NCBI RefSeq assembly: GCF_016863255.1
Contig: NZ_BOON01000043.1
Location: 25,745-89,744, forward strand
Origin: Planosporangium mesophilum
GTDB lineage: Bacteria; Actinomycetota; Actinomycetes; Mycobacteriales; Micromonosporaceae
Direction of reading: 5' to 3'
Length of the DNA stretch: 64,000 nt
Shown: piece after piece, positions 33,091 to 41,822 of the stretch
How the letters are laid out: the number at the start of each line of letters is the position of its first letter
How positions within the stretch are numbered: position 1 is the first letter of the stretch
Translations under genes and position numbers: made by a program
The notes under the pieces: model-generated
The model's input: the letters and a program-made list of their open reading frames with translations, nothing else
Told to the model about the DNA's origin: nothing
The model's database searches: none

Positions 33091-34032
33091 CTAGGACGGC
33101 TCGCCGGCACGGATCCGGGCCAGCCAGGCGGCGGCGTCGGCGAAGTCCGCGTCCGAGGCGCCCGGCGGCGTGGGCGCCGGGCGGTCCGCCCCGGCCCGCG
33201 GGTACGAGCCGAGGAAGCGAACTTCGGCGCAGACCCGGCGCAGGCCCTGCAGCGCCTCGCCCATCCGTACCTCGGCCACGTGACCCGAGCAGTCCAGAAA
33301 GAACACGTACCGACCGAGCCGCTCGCCGGTCGGGCGGGACTCGATCCGGGTCAGGTTGACCCCGCGTACCGCGAGCTCGGTGAGGACCGCGAGCAGCGCC
33401 CCGACCCGGTCGTGCGCGATGTACACCGCGAGGGTGGTCAGGTCGTTCCCGGTCGGCTGGGGCGGCGGGCCGGGCCGCGACACGAGCGCGAACCGGGTGA
33501 CGGCGTCGGGGTGGTCGGCGATGTCCTTGGCCAGCACGGCCAACCGTTCCCGACCCGCGCCGATCGGCGCGCAGATCGCCGCGTCGTACTCCCCGGCCGC
33601 GGCGGCCTGCGCCGCCGCCCCGTTGGAGAGCGCGTCGACCACGGTGGCCGACGGTACGTGCGCCTGCAGCCACCGCCGGCACTGCGCGCTCGCCTGCGGG
33701 TGGGCGGCGATGGACCGGATTCCGTCGAGGGCCAGCTCGGCCCGCGCGCCGAGCACGAACTGCACCGGGATCACGACCTCGCGGGTGATCACGAGCGGCG
33801 CCCCGTCGGCCAGCTCGTCGAGGGTGACTCCGACCTGGCCGCCGATCGAGTTCTCCAGCGGTACCAGCGCCGCGTCGGCGTCACCGGCGCGGACCGCGTC
33901 CAGCGCCTCCGGCACGCTGCGCGCCGGGGTACGGGTGCCGCGCTCCGCGGCCGGGATCGTACGCAGCGCCTGCTCGGTGAAGGTGCCCTCGGGGCCGAGA
34001 TAGACGAAGCGGGTCGACGGTACGCCGGGCAT
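33091..34032 (-). CDS. pheA: prephenate dehydratase
   Basis: A 313-residue enzyme converting prephenate to phenylpyruvate in phenylalanine synthesis. The catalytic domain starts FVYLGPEGTFTEQAL, holds LVPLENSIGGQVG, and has the active-site Thr in DAVTRFALV. An ACT domain follows (LLAVLTELAVRGVNLTRIES and GRYVFFLDCSGH), the phenylalanine-sensing part. A Pro/Ala-rich tail of about 40 residues is unusual. No chorismate mutase domain, so monofunctional. Confidence 0.95.
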   Translation of the reverse strand: MPGVPSTRFVYLGPEGTFTEQALRTIPAAERGTRTPARSVPEALDAVRAGDADAALVPLENSIGGQVGVTLDELADGAPLVITREVVIPVQFVLGARAELALDGIRSIAAHPQASAQCRRWLQAHVPSATVVDALSNGAAAQAAAAGEYDAAICAPIGAGRERLAVLAKDIADHPDAVTRFALVSRPGPPPQPTGNDLTTLAVYIAHDRVGALLAVLTELAVRGVNLTRIESRPTGERLGRYVFFLDCSGHVAEVRMGEALQGLRRVCAEVRFLGSYPRAGADRPAPTPPGASDADFADAAAWLARIRAGEPS

Positions 34033-34076
34033 GGTGCGGTCCCTCTCTCAGTCTGACGTCGAGGAGCGTATCCCGC

Positions 34077-34589
34077 CTACTGGCAGTGTGCGGCGGCGAC
34101 GATGCCGGCCGGCGCCGCGCCCTTGACCTCCGGCGTACATACGTACGTGCCGGCCGTCACGATCGTGAGCGAGTCGGCGCCGCCGCGCGACACCACCTGT
34201 AGCCGGCCCTGGCCCGGGAAGTCCAGCAGGGTGTACTGCCATGAGCCCGCGCAGACCGGCCCGGCGACCACGCGGGGACTCGTGCTCGGCGGCCGCAGGT
34301 CGGGGTCCCGGCGCAGCGCCGTGATCACCTGGCTGGCGCTCGGCCGGCCGGCGCAGGGCGACGCGGTGACATCCGTCGGCGCGGTGGTCGCCGGTCCGGG
34401 GTACGAAGGCTCCGGCATCGTGGGGTACGGGTTCTCGTCGCTCGGCGACATCGCCGGGCCGGGCGGCGTCGACGGACTCGCGTGCGGCCTCGGGAGGGGC
34501 TCGACCCGGCCGCAGCCGGCCGTCGCCATCACGATCGTCGCCACCGCCGCCGTGAGCGCCGCGCCGGTCGGTGCCTTCGACTCGCTCAC
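34077..34589 (-). CDS. hypothetical lipoprotein
   Basis: A 170-residue exported protein. The GTG at 34589 is preceded by GGGAGGG. The signal segment LTAAVATIVMATAGC ends in a lipobox-like Cys. A Pro/Ser-rich linker of about 45 residues leads to a globular domain of about 95 residues with four Cys (ASPCAGRPS, GPVCAGSWQYTLLD, TYVCTPEVKG, AAHC) that may form two disulfides. Not recognised as a named family. Probably anchored on the outer face of the membrane. Confidence 0.82.
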   Translation of the reverse strand: MSESKAPTGAALTAAVATIVMATAGCGRVEPLPRPHASPSTPPGPAMSPSDENPYPTMPEPSYPGPATTAPTDVTASPCAGRPSASQVITALRRDPDLRPPSTSPRVVAGPVCAGSWQYTLLDFPGQGRLQVVSRGGADSLTIVTAGTYVCTPEVKGAAPAGIVAAAHCQ

Positions 34590-34621
34590 GATCCCTCCCC
34601 GTCCGGCCGGTCTGAGGCCGG

Positions 34622-35011
34622 CTAGCCGGAGACGCGATGCCCCGCCGCGGTGAGGGCGGTGACCGCCTCGGCCAACCGGACCGATGGCACCAGAAGATAG
34701 TCGGTGTCGAATGTGGAGAACGCGAAGATATTGACCCGGGCGTCGGCCAGCGGGCTCACGATCGAGGCGAGGATGCCGGTGAGGGCGAGGTTGACCGGCC
34801 CGGCGACCCGGAAGCAGCGCCACGGCGTCTCCACCGCGGCGCCCTCGGGCGCGCACGAGGCCGGGCACATGATCGACACCTCTTCGGGGGTCCACGTCAC
34901 CGAGACCACCTGGTCTCGGTCCGTGTTCGCCAGGAGACTCTGCGGCAGAGGGGAGCCGGCCGGCAGGCGGCAGACGGCGTACTCCTCGCGCAGCAGCTCC
35001 AGGTGCAACAT
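34622..35011 (-). CDS. ACT-domain protein
   Basis: A 129-residue cytosolic protein with the two-ACT (ACT_7/CASTOR-like) layout. Residues about 65-125 show FRVAGPVNLALTGILASIV and NIFAFSTFDTDYLLVPS, typical of a small-molecule-binding ACT fold. The start MLHLELLREEYAVCRLP matches the family even though no good ribosome site is seen. Related proteins bind amino acids. The ligand is not known. Confidence 0.88.
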   Translation of the reverse strand: MLHLELLREEYAVCRLPAGSPLPQSLLANTDRDQVVSVTWTPEEVSIMCPASCAPEGAAVETPWRCFRVAGPVNLALTGILASIVSPLADARVNIFAFSTFDTDYLLVPSVRLAEAVTALTAAGHRVSG

Positions 35012-35132
35012 GCAAGGAGAGTACGGGCCAACCGGTCGCGGATCCCAGCGAGAAACCGGTTCGTGGGATCTACGCGACATATGGCGGGCTCGATTGCCCG
35101 TCGAGAGTGGACGAAAAGGACCGCGAGGAGGT

Positions 35133-35564
35133 TCAGACGGGGCAGAAGAATGTGAGCGAGCCGACCAGCTCGCTATCGGCGTCCCGCAGCGGGGTGGCGA
35201 CGGCATCCACAGTGCACAACCCGTCGTCACACTGGACGCGCAGCAGACCGCGGGCCAGCCGACCGGAGTCGACGGCCAGGAGCGACGGCATCTTCCTCGC
35301 CTCGCCGTGGCTGAGCGCGCCACCCGGGCTGGAGAAGTCGAACAGGCGCAGGACGTCGAGCAGGTACCGGCCGGTGGTCGGCTCCTCCAGGTCGAACATG
35401 CTCTGGCATGCCGGGGACAGCGTGATGACCCGACCTTTCGCGTTGATGACGAGGCACGGCTCGGCCGCGTCCTTCACCGCCTTCGCCCACCGACCCAGGG
35501 GCGACCGGTCCGACAGGCGCCGCGACTCCGCGGGCTCGGACAGCGACAGTTCGACGTGAGGCAC
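35133..35564 (-). CDS. stand-alone PAS-domain protein
   Basis: A 143-residue protein consisting of one PAS domain. Key parts are KDAAEPCLVINAKGRVITL, SPACQSMFDLEEPTTGRYLL and the closing strand LRDADSELVGSLTFFCPV. There is no output domain such as a kinase, cyclase or helix-turn-helix, so it probably acts through a protein partner. No likely partner is adjacent. A start at 35564 (ATG) fits the fold. Confidence 0.8.
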   Translation of the reverse strand: MPHVELSLSEPAESRRLSDRSPLGRWAKAVKDAAEPCLVINAKGRVITLSPACQSMFDLEEPTTGRYLLDVLRLFDFSSPGGALSHGEARKMPSLLAVDSGRLARGLLRVQCDDGLCTVDAVATPLRDADSELVGSLTFFCPV

Positions 35565-35768
35565 GGCGCCTCCTCAGGCGGCCAGGACGCGCAGCGGTTC
35601 GCAGAGCCTGTCCATCATCGGCTCTCGATCCGGCGCCGTGCCACTGGTGACGAGGGTCCGGGTCGGATAATCGCGCACTCCGGCAATAGCGGGGCGCCGT
35701 CGGACGGTCGGGCGGGTGACACTACAGGGCGCCATGCGAACTGAGATTACCCGGCCAACGATCTCTTG

Positions 35769-36458
35769 TCAGGGTTGCTTCGCGGCGGAACTGTCACCCT
35801 CCGGGTACCACCGGTACCGCTCCGCAAGCGGAACGTACGGCGGGTTGAACCACGTCGCCGGGTCCGCCGCCAGGGCGTACAGCTTCTCGACCGTACCGGG
35901 CGCGAGCCGCTGGCCGCGCGCGTTGAGCACCCGCCCCAGCTCCTGGTACGACGAGATGATCACACCCTTGGGCAGGCCGTACGCGGTGATCGTCCCGCTG
36001 CCGGCGAACGCCAGCACGGGGATCACCGGTACCGAGATGCCGGCGATGCGCGTCAGTGCCGTCGCCGCGCGCTTGGCGACCCGGCGGGCCTCCTGTACGT
36101 ACTTGGGCCGGCGCCCGTCGATCTGCACCACGTCGCCGGCGAAGCTGACCCGGCTGCGCCCGTGATCCTTGACCGTGACCGCGAAAATGCCGCCCGGCCC
36201 GACCGCGAGGAAGTTCATCCGGTCCGAGCCGGCCGCGGCCTGGAGATCGAGTACCCGCCAGTTGTGGCCGATGGCCTCCAGTCGCTGCGCGGCCCGTTGG
36301 TGGGCGATCTCGGCGCGCCGGCTCTCCCGCTCCGCGCGTCGGCCGCGAAGCCACTCCAATGCGGACGGCCGTCCCTCCATGGTGTGCCCGGATGATGCGT
36401 ACCCTTCGGCAGGAGATCGAAGGTCTGGACCATCGCTGGTATGGAGGAAACTCGTCAT
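35769..36458 (-). CDS. NERD domain protein
   Basis: A 229-residue protein with a nuclease-related (NERD) domain at about residues 65-165. Visible features are NWRVLDLQAAAGSDRMNFLAV-type entry, GPGGIFAVTVKDHGRSRV (the core with Asp and the Lys), and GRRPKYVQEARRVAKRAA. The N-terminal 60 residues are a charged helix (WLRGRRAERESRRAEIAHQR). NERD is thought to be a restriction-like fold, but activity is rarely shown. ATG at 36458. Confidence 0.82.
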   Translation of the reverse strand: MTSFLHTSDGPDLRSPAEGYASSGHTMEGRPSALEWLRGRRAERESRRAEIAHQRAAQRLEAIGHNWRVLDLQAAAGSDRMNFLAVGPGGIFAVTVKDHGRSRVSFAGDVVQIDGRRPKYVQEARRVAKRAATALTRIAGISVPVIPVLAFAGSGTITAYGLPKGVIISSYQELGRVLNARGQRLAPGTVEKLYALAADPATWFNPPYVPLAERYRWYPEGDSSAAKQP

Positions 36459-36636
36459 CGCGCACCTCCCACGTCGCGCCGGACTGTGCCTGTGCCATCA
36501 CGTTACGTGTCAACGTACACGATCATCGATGAGTGAGACACCGATGAGTACGGATGAATGCCTCATTCACGCGAAGTTCTTGATTCACATCGTGCCCAGA
36601 TGGGCGATATCGGACTACCCGATAGGGTGATTGCTT

Positions 36637-37842
36637 GTGAACCACTACGTCGACAACGAAGTCGGCCGCCTCGGCACCGTGCTGCTCCACCGGCCGGGTC
36701 GGGAGCTCGCGCGACTGACCCCCCGCAACAACGACTCGCTCCTCTTCGACGGTATCCCGTGGGTCGGCCGGGCCCAGGAAGAGCATGATCAGTTCGCCGC
36801 CGCGCTGCGCGGCCACGGCGTCGAGGTGCTGTACCTGGCCGACTTGGTCACCGAGGTGCTCGGCATGCCGGCCGCCCGGGCCGAGTTGACCGAGGCCGTC
36901 CTCTCCGACGTCCGACTGGGCGACACCCTGCGCGCCGAGGTCGCCGCGCACCTCGACGACCTGGACGCGGCGAGCCTCGCCGACGTCCTGATGGCCGGGC
37001 TGGCCCACGAGGAGCTACGCACCGGCAGCGGCATCGTGTACTCGCTGCTGGACCGGCACGATTTCATCATCGACCCGCTGCCCAACCTGCTGTTCACCCG
37101 CGACTCCTCGGTCTGGGTGGGCGGTGAGGCCGCGGTGACCAGCCTCGCCATGCCGGCCCGCGGCCGGGAGACGACGCTGACCCACGCGATCTACCGCCAC
37201 CACCCGCGGTTCGCCGGGACCCCGCTGGTGTACGAGCCGGGGCTCGAACACCTCGAGGGCGGCGACGTGCTGCTCCTGGGCTCCGGGGTGATCGCCGTCG
37301 GGGTCGGTGAACGGACCCGCCCGGCCGGCGCCGAGCGGTTGGCCCGTCGCTGCTTCGCGCGCGGACTGGCGCACACCGTCCTGGTCGTACCGATCGCCCA
37401 GGAGCGCGCCACGATGCACCTGGACACGGTGTGCACCATGGTCGACGTCGACGCCGTCGTGATGTACCCGAACATGGCCGACACCCTGGAGGCCTGGACC
37501 GTCACCCCTGGTGACGGCGACGGCGAGGAGCTACGGCTGTTCCCGCCGGAGCCGTTCCTCACCGCGGCGGCGAAGGCGCTCGGCATCGACACGCTGCGCG
37601 TGATCGACACCGGCCTCGACCCCGTCACGGCCGAACGGGAGCAGTGGGACGACGGCAACAACACCCTCGCCATCGCGCCCCGCCTGTGCGTGGCCTACGA
37701 GCGCAACGTCGAGACCAACGCCCAGCTCGAACGGGCCGGCATCGAGGTCATCCGGATCAGCGGCTCGGAGCTGGGGTCCGGGCGGGGTGGCCCGCGCTGC
37801 ATGTCCGCCCCGGTGAACCGCGCCCCGATCAGCCTGTCCTGA
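36637..37842 (+). CDS. arcA: arginine deiminase
   Basis: A 401-residue enzyme that hydrolyses arginine to citrulline and ammonia. GTG at 36637 is preferred over TTG at 36631. Motifs: [41 protein letters not shown] (catalytic His) and [14 protein letters not shown] (nucleophile Cys406-type). All catalytic residues are present. Genes arcB and arcC, which complete the energy-yielding pathway, are not nearby, so its role here may be arginine catabolism or nitrogen supply. Confidence 0.95.
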   Translation: MNHYVDNEVGRLGTVLLHRPGRELARLTPRNNDSLLFDGIPWVGRAQEEHDQFAAALRGHGVEVLYLADLVTEVLGMPAARAELTEAVLSDVRLGDTLRAEVAAHLDDLDAASLADVLMAGLAHEELRTGSGIVYSLLDRHDFIIDPLPNLLFTRDSSVWVGGEAAVTSLAMPARGRETTLTHAIYRHHPRFAGTPLVYEPGLEHLEGGDVLLLGSGVIAVGVGERTRPAGAERLARRCFARGLAHTVLVVPIAQERATMHLDTVCTMVDVDAVVMYPNMADTLEAWTVTPGDGDGEELRLFPPEPFLTAAAKALGIDTLRVIDTGLDPVTAEREQWDDGNNTLAIAPRLCVAYERNVETNAQLERAGIEVIRISGSELGSGRGGPRCMSAPVNRAPISLS

Positions 37843-37857
37843 GCGCCGTGCGGGCCG

Positions 37858-38742
37858 TCAGCGCAGGGTGAACTGGCGGCCCAGCAGGCCCTGGCGGGAC
37901 CGGCGCTCGGCGGAGGTCAACGGCTCCGTCACGGCCAGCGCCTCGGCGTACCGCTTGGCGAACTCCGCCACCGGCGCCTCCCACTCCCGGCCCTCCGGCT
38001 CGACAGGCAGGTCCCACACGGGTACGAGCAGGCCGTGCGCCCGGAACATGCCGGCGAACTTCGTGCCCTCGGCCAGCGGCAGACCACCGGCCGCCGACAG
38101 CCGGGCGAGCGCGTCCAAGGCCCGGTCCTCGTCGTCGGTCAGGACCCACCGCACGTGGGCCCGGTCCGGCATCCGGCACCAGTACACGGCCGGCGCGGCC
38201 GAGAGCCGTACCGTCGGGTAGATCGCGGCGTTCGCCCGCTCCAGCGACGCCTGCACGTTCGGGTCCTCGGTCGCCCCGGGGTCCAGCCAGAACTCGTAGC
38301 TGTCGTGCAGCGTGACCTCGAGCGGACCGTCGTCGAGGACGTCCTGCAACCGCGGCCCCTCACCGGGCAGCGCCGGTACGCCGACCGTGGCGCCCGGTTC
38401 GGTCTCCAGCGCCCGCAGCAGGGCCACCGCCAGGTCGCGGGACACGTCGCCGGACTGGACGTGCCGCTGCAGGCCGATGAAGATCCGGCCGTCCGGCTTG
38501 GTCATGGCCGGCCAGGCCATCGGCAGCACGGTCGCGAGGGTGATCTCGCGGCCGCCGTACTGCTCGACAAGCTCGGGCTTGAGCTTGAGCGGGGCGGTGG
38601 CAGCCGGGATCAGCTCACGCAGAGCGATCCACTCGGCCTCGTCGGTCAGGCCGGCGAACGGACGGGGGACGAAGATGTCGCGGACCTTCTGACGCTTCGG
38701 GGCGTCGGTACCGGTACGCGAGTTCCTGGCACGCTTGCTCAC
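37858..38742 (-). CDS. DUF5926 family protein
   Basis: A 294-residue cytosolic protein of the actinobacterial DUF5926 family. The Lys/Arg-rich start (MSKRARNSRTGTDAPKRQK) is followed by DIFVPRPFAGLTDEAEWIAL and RELIPAATAPLKLKPE. The centre has EVTLHDSYEFWLDPGATED, and the end is ERRSRQGLLGRQFTLR. The family is conserved but uncharacterised. It follows the RsbW-like gene by 51 bp on the same strand and is convergent with arcA. Confidence 0.85.
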   Translation of the reverse strand: MSKRARNSRTGTDAPKRQKVRDIFVPRPFAGLTDEAEWIALRELIPAATAPLKLKPELVEQYGGREITLATVLPMAWPAMTKPDGRIFIGLQRHVQSGDVSRDLAVALLRALETEPGATVGVPALPGEGPRLQDVLDDGPLEVTLHDSYEFWLDPGATEDPNVQASLERANAAIYPTVRLSAAPAVYWCRMPDRAHVRWVLTDDEDRALDALARLSAAGGLPLAEGTKFAGMFRAHGLLVPVWDLPVEPEGREWEAPVAEFAKRYAEALAVTEPLTSAERRSRQGLLGRQFTLR

Positions 38743-38793
38743 GGCGACCCAGCCTAGGCCCTGCGGCCCCGTATGGCCCGCATCCGGGTCGGT

Positions 38794-39270
38794 TCACACC
38801 GGCGCGCCGGCAAGGTCGGCCGCGTCGACGGCGTCCGCCGAGGCCGTGAGCCGGGCCCAGACGCACTGGCCGAGGCCGTCCCGGTCGACTCCCCACCGCT
38901 CGGAGAGCGCGGAGACGATCGCCAACCCACGCCCGTCGGGCGAGTCGGCCGAGACCTGGCGTTCGGTCGGCGCGGTCAGGGCGCCGCCGTCGGTCACCCG
39001 GATCTCGAGGCCACCGGAGAACAGCAGCCGCCACGCCACCCGGACCACGCCGCCGGGCAGGGGCGAGGCGTGGCGTACGGAGTTGCCGACCAGTTCGGCC
39101 GCGACAGCGACCGCGTCCGACCGCGTCATCGCCGGCATCAGCCCGTCAAGGCTCGCGGCCAACCGGCGGCGGGCCAGGCGGGCGCCCTCCGCGTGGTGCG
39201 GGACGACCACGCACCACACGCGCTCCGCTTCGGTGGTACGCGTGCTCATACCGGCGCCTCGCTTGCTCAT
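38794..39270 (-). CDS. RsbW-like ATP-binding anti-sigma kinase
   Basis: A 158-residue GHKL ATPase of the HATPase_c_2 group. The N box is VAVAAELVGNSVRHASPLPG and the G1/G2 boxes are LEIRVTDGG and PDGRGLAIVSALSERWGV. Such proteins phosphorylate STAS antagonists and bind sigma factors, but many actinobacterial copies have unknown partners. Start at 39270, one base after the histidine kinase stop; ATG at 39249 is possible. The tight linkage to the kinase suggests joint signalling. Confidence 0.88.
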   Translation of the reverse strand: MSKRGAGMSTRTTEAERVWCVVVPHHAEGARLARRRLAASLDGLMPAMTRSDAVAVAAELVGNSVRHASPLPGGVVRVAWRLLFSGGLEIRVTDGGALTAPTERQVSADSPDGRGLAIVSALSERWGVDRDGLGQCVWARLTASADAVDAADLAGAPV

Positions 39271-39271
39271 G

Positions 39272-40537
39272 TCACTCCGTCACCGCGTCGGCACGGGGCA
39301 GCCGCACCTCGGCGACGGCTCCGCCGCCCTTGCGCGGGCGCAGACTGACCCACCCGTTCTGTCTTTCGACGATCTTCCGGACGAGGTACAGCCCGAGGCC
39401 GACCCCACCGTATTGTCGCTGATCATCCCGTTCAAGTTGCCAGAACCGCTCGAAGGCGCGTTCGGCGTGCTCCGACCGGATCCCCAGGCCACGGTCGGCA
39501 ACCTTGATCCAGACCGTGTACCCGTCCGCACCGGCGGTCAACTCCACATCTACCCGGTCCGGGGAGTACTTGCACGCATTGGTCACCAGTTCCGTCAGAA
39601 CGGTGGAGAACCCGGCCCGGTCCACCCGTACCTTCGGCAGCCTGTCGGGTAGGTCAACCCGCAGGTTGCGGCGCAGCTCGGGGGCGAGCTCGCCGACGGC
39701 GTCCCGCAGGACCCGGGCGGGGTCGAACGGCGTTGCGGCCGAGCCGTCGCGCACACCGGTGAGGTCGCTCGCCGCGTTCAACAGGCGGTCGACCAGCCGG
39801 GCCAGTTCCCGCGCGCGCTGCCAGACGACGTGCACGGCCTCCCGGCGTGCCGGGTCGTCCAGCGAGTCCCACCGCTCGACCAGCGTGTCCGCGTACCCCT
39901 TGATCACCGTGACCGGAGTGCGCAGCTCATGGCTGGTCATCGCGATGAAGAGGTCGCGGCCCCGCTCGCGCTCCTGTGATTCGGGCGTCACCACCGCACC
40001 CGGCCGGTCCGGCGCGGACCCGTCCGGGTCGGTGTTCCACCGGTAGGCCCGGGCGGCCGCCGCGGCCAGCACACGCATCGCGGCGGTCTGGTGGGCCTCG
40101 GCGGAGCCGTCGGTGTCGGGGAAGCACACATGCAGCGAGCCGACCAGCGAGCCGGCCACCGTACCGGCGGCGGAGAGGACCCGCTCGATCCCGCTCCCGC
40201 GGATGGGGCCGGCCATCTCCGGCGGCACCTCGCCGATGCAGGTCTGCTCGCTGCTCACCGCGGCGAGCTTCGCCAGCACCTCGGGGTCGGACACGTCGAT
40301 CGGCAGCCCTACCGCCCAGGTCAACAGGCTGGTGGCCGCGACCACATGACCACCCGAGGGGCCGTACCCGACGAACGCCGCACCCGTCCCGCCGGTCGCG
40401 TCGGCGGCCAGGTCGACGATGCGCTGCAGTACGGGCAGGGCGCCCTCACTGCGCTCGGCGAAGTCGATCAGGTCGGTCAGGCGGTCGAGCAGCGCCACGG
40501 GATCGAGGGGCTCGGCGGGGGAGGCGGAGACGGACAT
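39272..40537 (-). CDS. GAF-type sensor histidine kinase
   Basis: A 421-residue soluble kinase. A GAF-like sensor covers about residues 20-180 (ALPVLQRIVDLAADATGGTG, AGSLVGSLHVCFPDT). The H-box IAMTSHELRTPVTVIKGYAD holds the phosphorylated His. The N box is LTELVTNACKYSPD, then DRGLGIRSEHAERAFERFW and GGVGLGLYLVRKIVER. No membrane segment, so it senses a cytosolic cue. No response regulator is adjacent; instead an RsbW-like ATPase follows at 1 bp. ATG at 40537 is chosen. Confidence 0.92.
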   Translation of the reverse strand: MSVSASPAEPLDPVALLDRLTDLIDFAERSEGALPVLQRIVDLAADATGGTGAAFVGYGPSGGHVVAATSLLTWAVGLPIDVSDPEVLAKLAAVSSEQTCIGEVPPEMAGPIRGSGIERVLSAAGTVAGSLVGSLHVCFPDTDGSAEAHQTAAMRVLAAAAARAYRWNTDPDGSAPDRPGAVVTPESQERERGRDLFIAMTSHELRTPVTVIKGYADTLVERWDSLDDPARREAVHVVWQRARELARLVDRLLNAASDLTGVRDGSAATPFDPARVLRDAVGELAPELRRNLRVDLPDRLPKVRVDRAGFSTVLTELVTNACKYSPDRVDVELTAGADGYTVWIKVADRGLGIRSEHAERAFERFWQLERDDQRQYGGVGLGLYLVRKIVERQNGWVSLRPRKGGGAVAEVRLPRADAVTE

Positions 40538-40559
40538 GCTGCCGAGTCTGCCCGGCCGC

Positions 40560-41432
40560 TCAGGCGGGCGGTAGGCCAAGCTCGTCCAGCCGTCGCCGCA
40601 CGAACCCCGGCCGGTCGCTGATGACCCCCTCCACGCCCAGCTCGATCATGAGGTCGACGTCGGCCGCCTCGTTCACGGTCCACACGTACACCTGGTGGCC
40701 CCGGTCGTGAAGCCGCTGCACCAGCTCGGGGTGGGCGCGCAGCAGACGGACGCCGGGGCCGCCGACGCGCGAGCCGAACGGCAGCCGGCCCCCTCGCAGG
40801 CCCGCCGGCAGCAGGTCCATCAGCATCACCGTGGGCAGCAGGGGCGCCAGGCGACGGGTACGGCGTACCGCGAGCGCCGAGAACGACATCACCGAGACCT
40901 CGACGGGGTGCCCCCGCCGGGGCTCGTGCACCCCGTACCGGCGTAACGCCTCGACGACCTTCTCCTCGACCGCCGGCCCGTACCGGCTGGGGTGTTTGGT
41001 CTCGATCAGCAGCCGCATCGGCCGGTTGGCCTCGTGGACGGCCGTGAGCAGCCGGTCGAGCGTGAGGACGCGGGCCCGGCCGTCGGCGGTGACGTCGTAC
41101 ACCAGGTCGTCGTCCTCGCCGGGGCCCGGGTGCCAGGAGCCGAAGTCCAGCTCACCCAGCTCGGCGAGGGTACGGGTACTGACCAGCCCCTGCCCGTTGC
41201 TGGTGCGCTCCAGCCGCCGGTCGTGCACGCACACCAGTTGGCCGTCGCGGGTCAGGCGGACGTCGCACTCGACCCCGTCGGCGCCCTCCTCGATCGCGCG
41301 CAGGTACGCCGTGAGGGTGTGCTCCGGCTCGGCGACCGACGAGCCGCGGTGGGCGAACACCAGCGGCCGCTTCACCGGGGTCGGTGCCGGCACTCGGGTC
41401 GCGCGGTTCCTGGACGGCAGGTTCGCTGCCAC
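40560..41432 (-). CDS. glycerophosphodiester phosphodiesterase
   Basis: A 290-residue GDPD-family enzyme, cleaving glycerophosphodiesters to glycerol-3-phosphate and an alcohol. The TIM-barrel motifs are LVFAHRGSSVAEPEHTL, EEGADGVECDVRLTRDGQL, VCVHDRRLERTSNG and LLIETKHP, with the final strand QVYVWTVNEAADVDLMIELG. Metal ligands Glu-Asp-Glu and both catalytic His are present. No signal peptide, so cytosolic. GTG start one base after the rhodanese stop. Confidence 0.94.
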   Translation of the reverse strand: MAANLPSRNRATRVPAPTPVKRPLVFAHRGSSVAEPEHTLTAYLRAIEEGADGVECDVRLTRDGQLVCVHDRRLERTSNGQGLVSTRTLAELGELDFGSWHPGPGEDDDLVYDVTADGRARVLTLDRLLTAVHEANRPMRLLIETKHPSRYGPAVEEKVVEALRRYGVHEPRRGHPVEVSVMSFSALAVRRTRRLAPLLPTVMLMDLLPAGLRGGRLPFGSRVGGPGVRLLRAHPELVQRLHDRGHQVYVWTVNEAADVDLMIELGVEGVISDRPGFVRRRLDELGLPPA

Positions 41433-41433
41433 C

Positions 41434-41772
41434 TCAGGCGACCTGCGGCGTGCCGCCGTCCTCGTTCACCATCGGCCGGCCGGCCCGCGCCCACGCGGTC
41501 ATGCCGCCGTCCAGGTTGCGGACGTTGTCCCGTCCGGACTGGAGCAGATACGCGACGACCTGCGCCGAGCGCCCGCCGGACCGGCAGACCACGACCACGT
41601 CCCGGTCCACCGGAATCTCGTCCAGCCTGGCCGGGATCGTGTGCATCGGTACGTGGTGGGCCTCGGGAGCATGGCCCGCGACCCACTCGTCGTTCTCGCG
41701 TACATCCAGCAGGTAGGCCTCGGCCGGCACCTCGGCGGCGCCGATCCCGGGGACCTGATTGTGCCCAAACAC
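41434..41772 (-). CDS. rhodanese-like protein
   Basis: A 112-residue single rhodanese domain. The catalytic loop is VVVVCRSGGRSAQVVAYLL, with Cys as the sulfur acceptor. It also has YLLDVRENDEWVAGHAPEAH at the front and NLDGGMTAWARAGRPMV at the end. It can move sulfur between thiosulfate-like donors and acceptors. GTG at 41772 begins VFGHNQ; another GTG at 41826 overlaps the stop of the upstream LCP gene but adds unlikely sequence. Confidence 0.88.
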   Translation of the reverse strand: MFGHNQVPGIGAAEVPAEAYLLDVRENDEWVAGHAPEAHHVPMHTIPARLDEIPVDRDVVVVCRSGGRSAQVVAYLLQSGRDNVRNLDGGMTAWARAGRPMVNEDGGTPQVA

Positions 41773-41822
41773 GTTCGCAAGCTTAGAGCCTGACCGGCCA
41801 CTCGGGTGCCTTCGGGGCCAGA

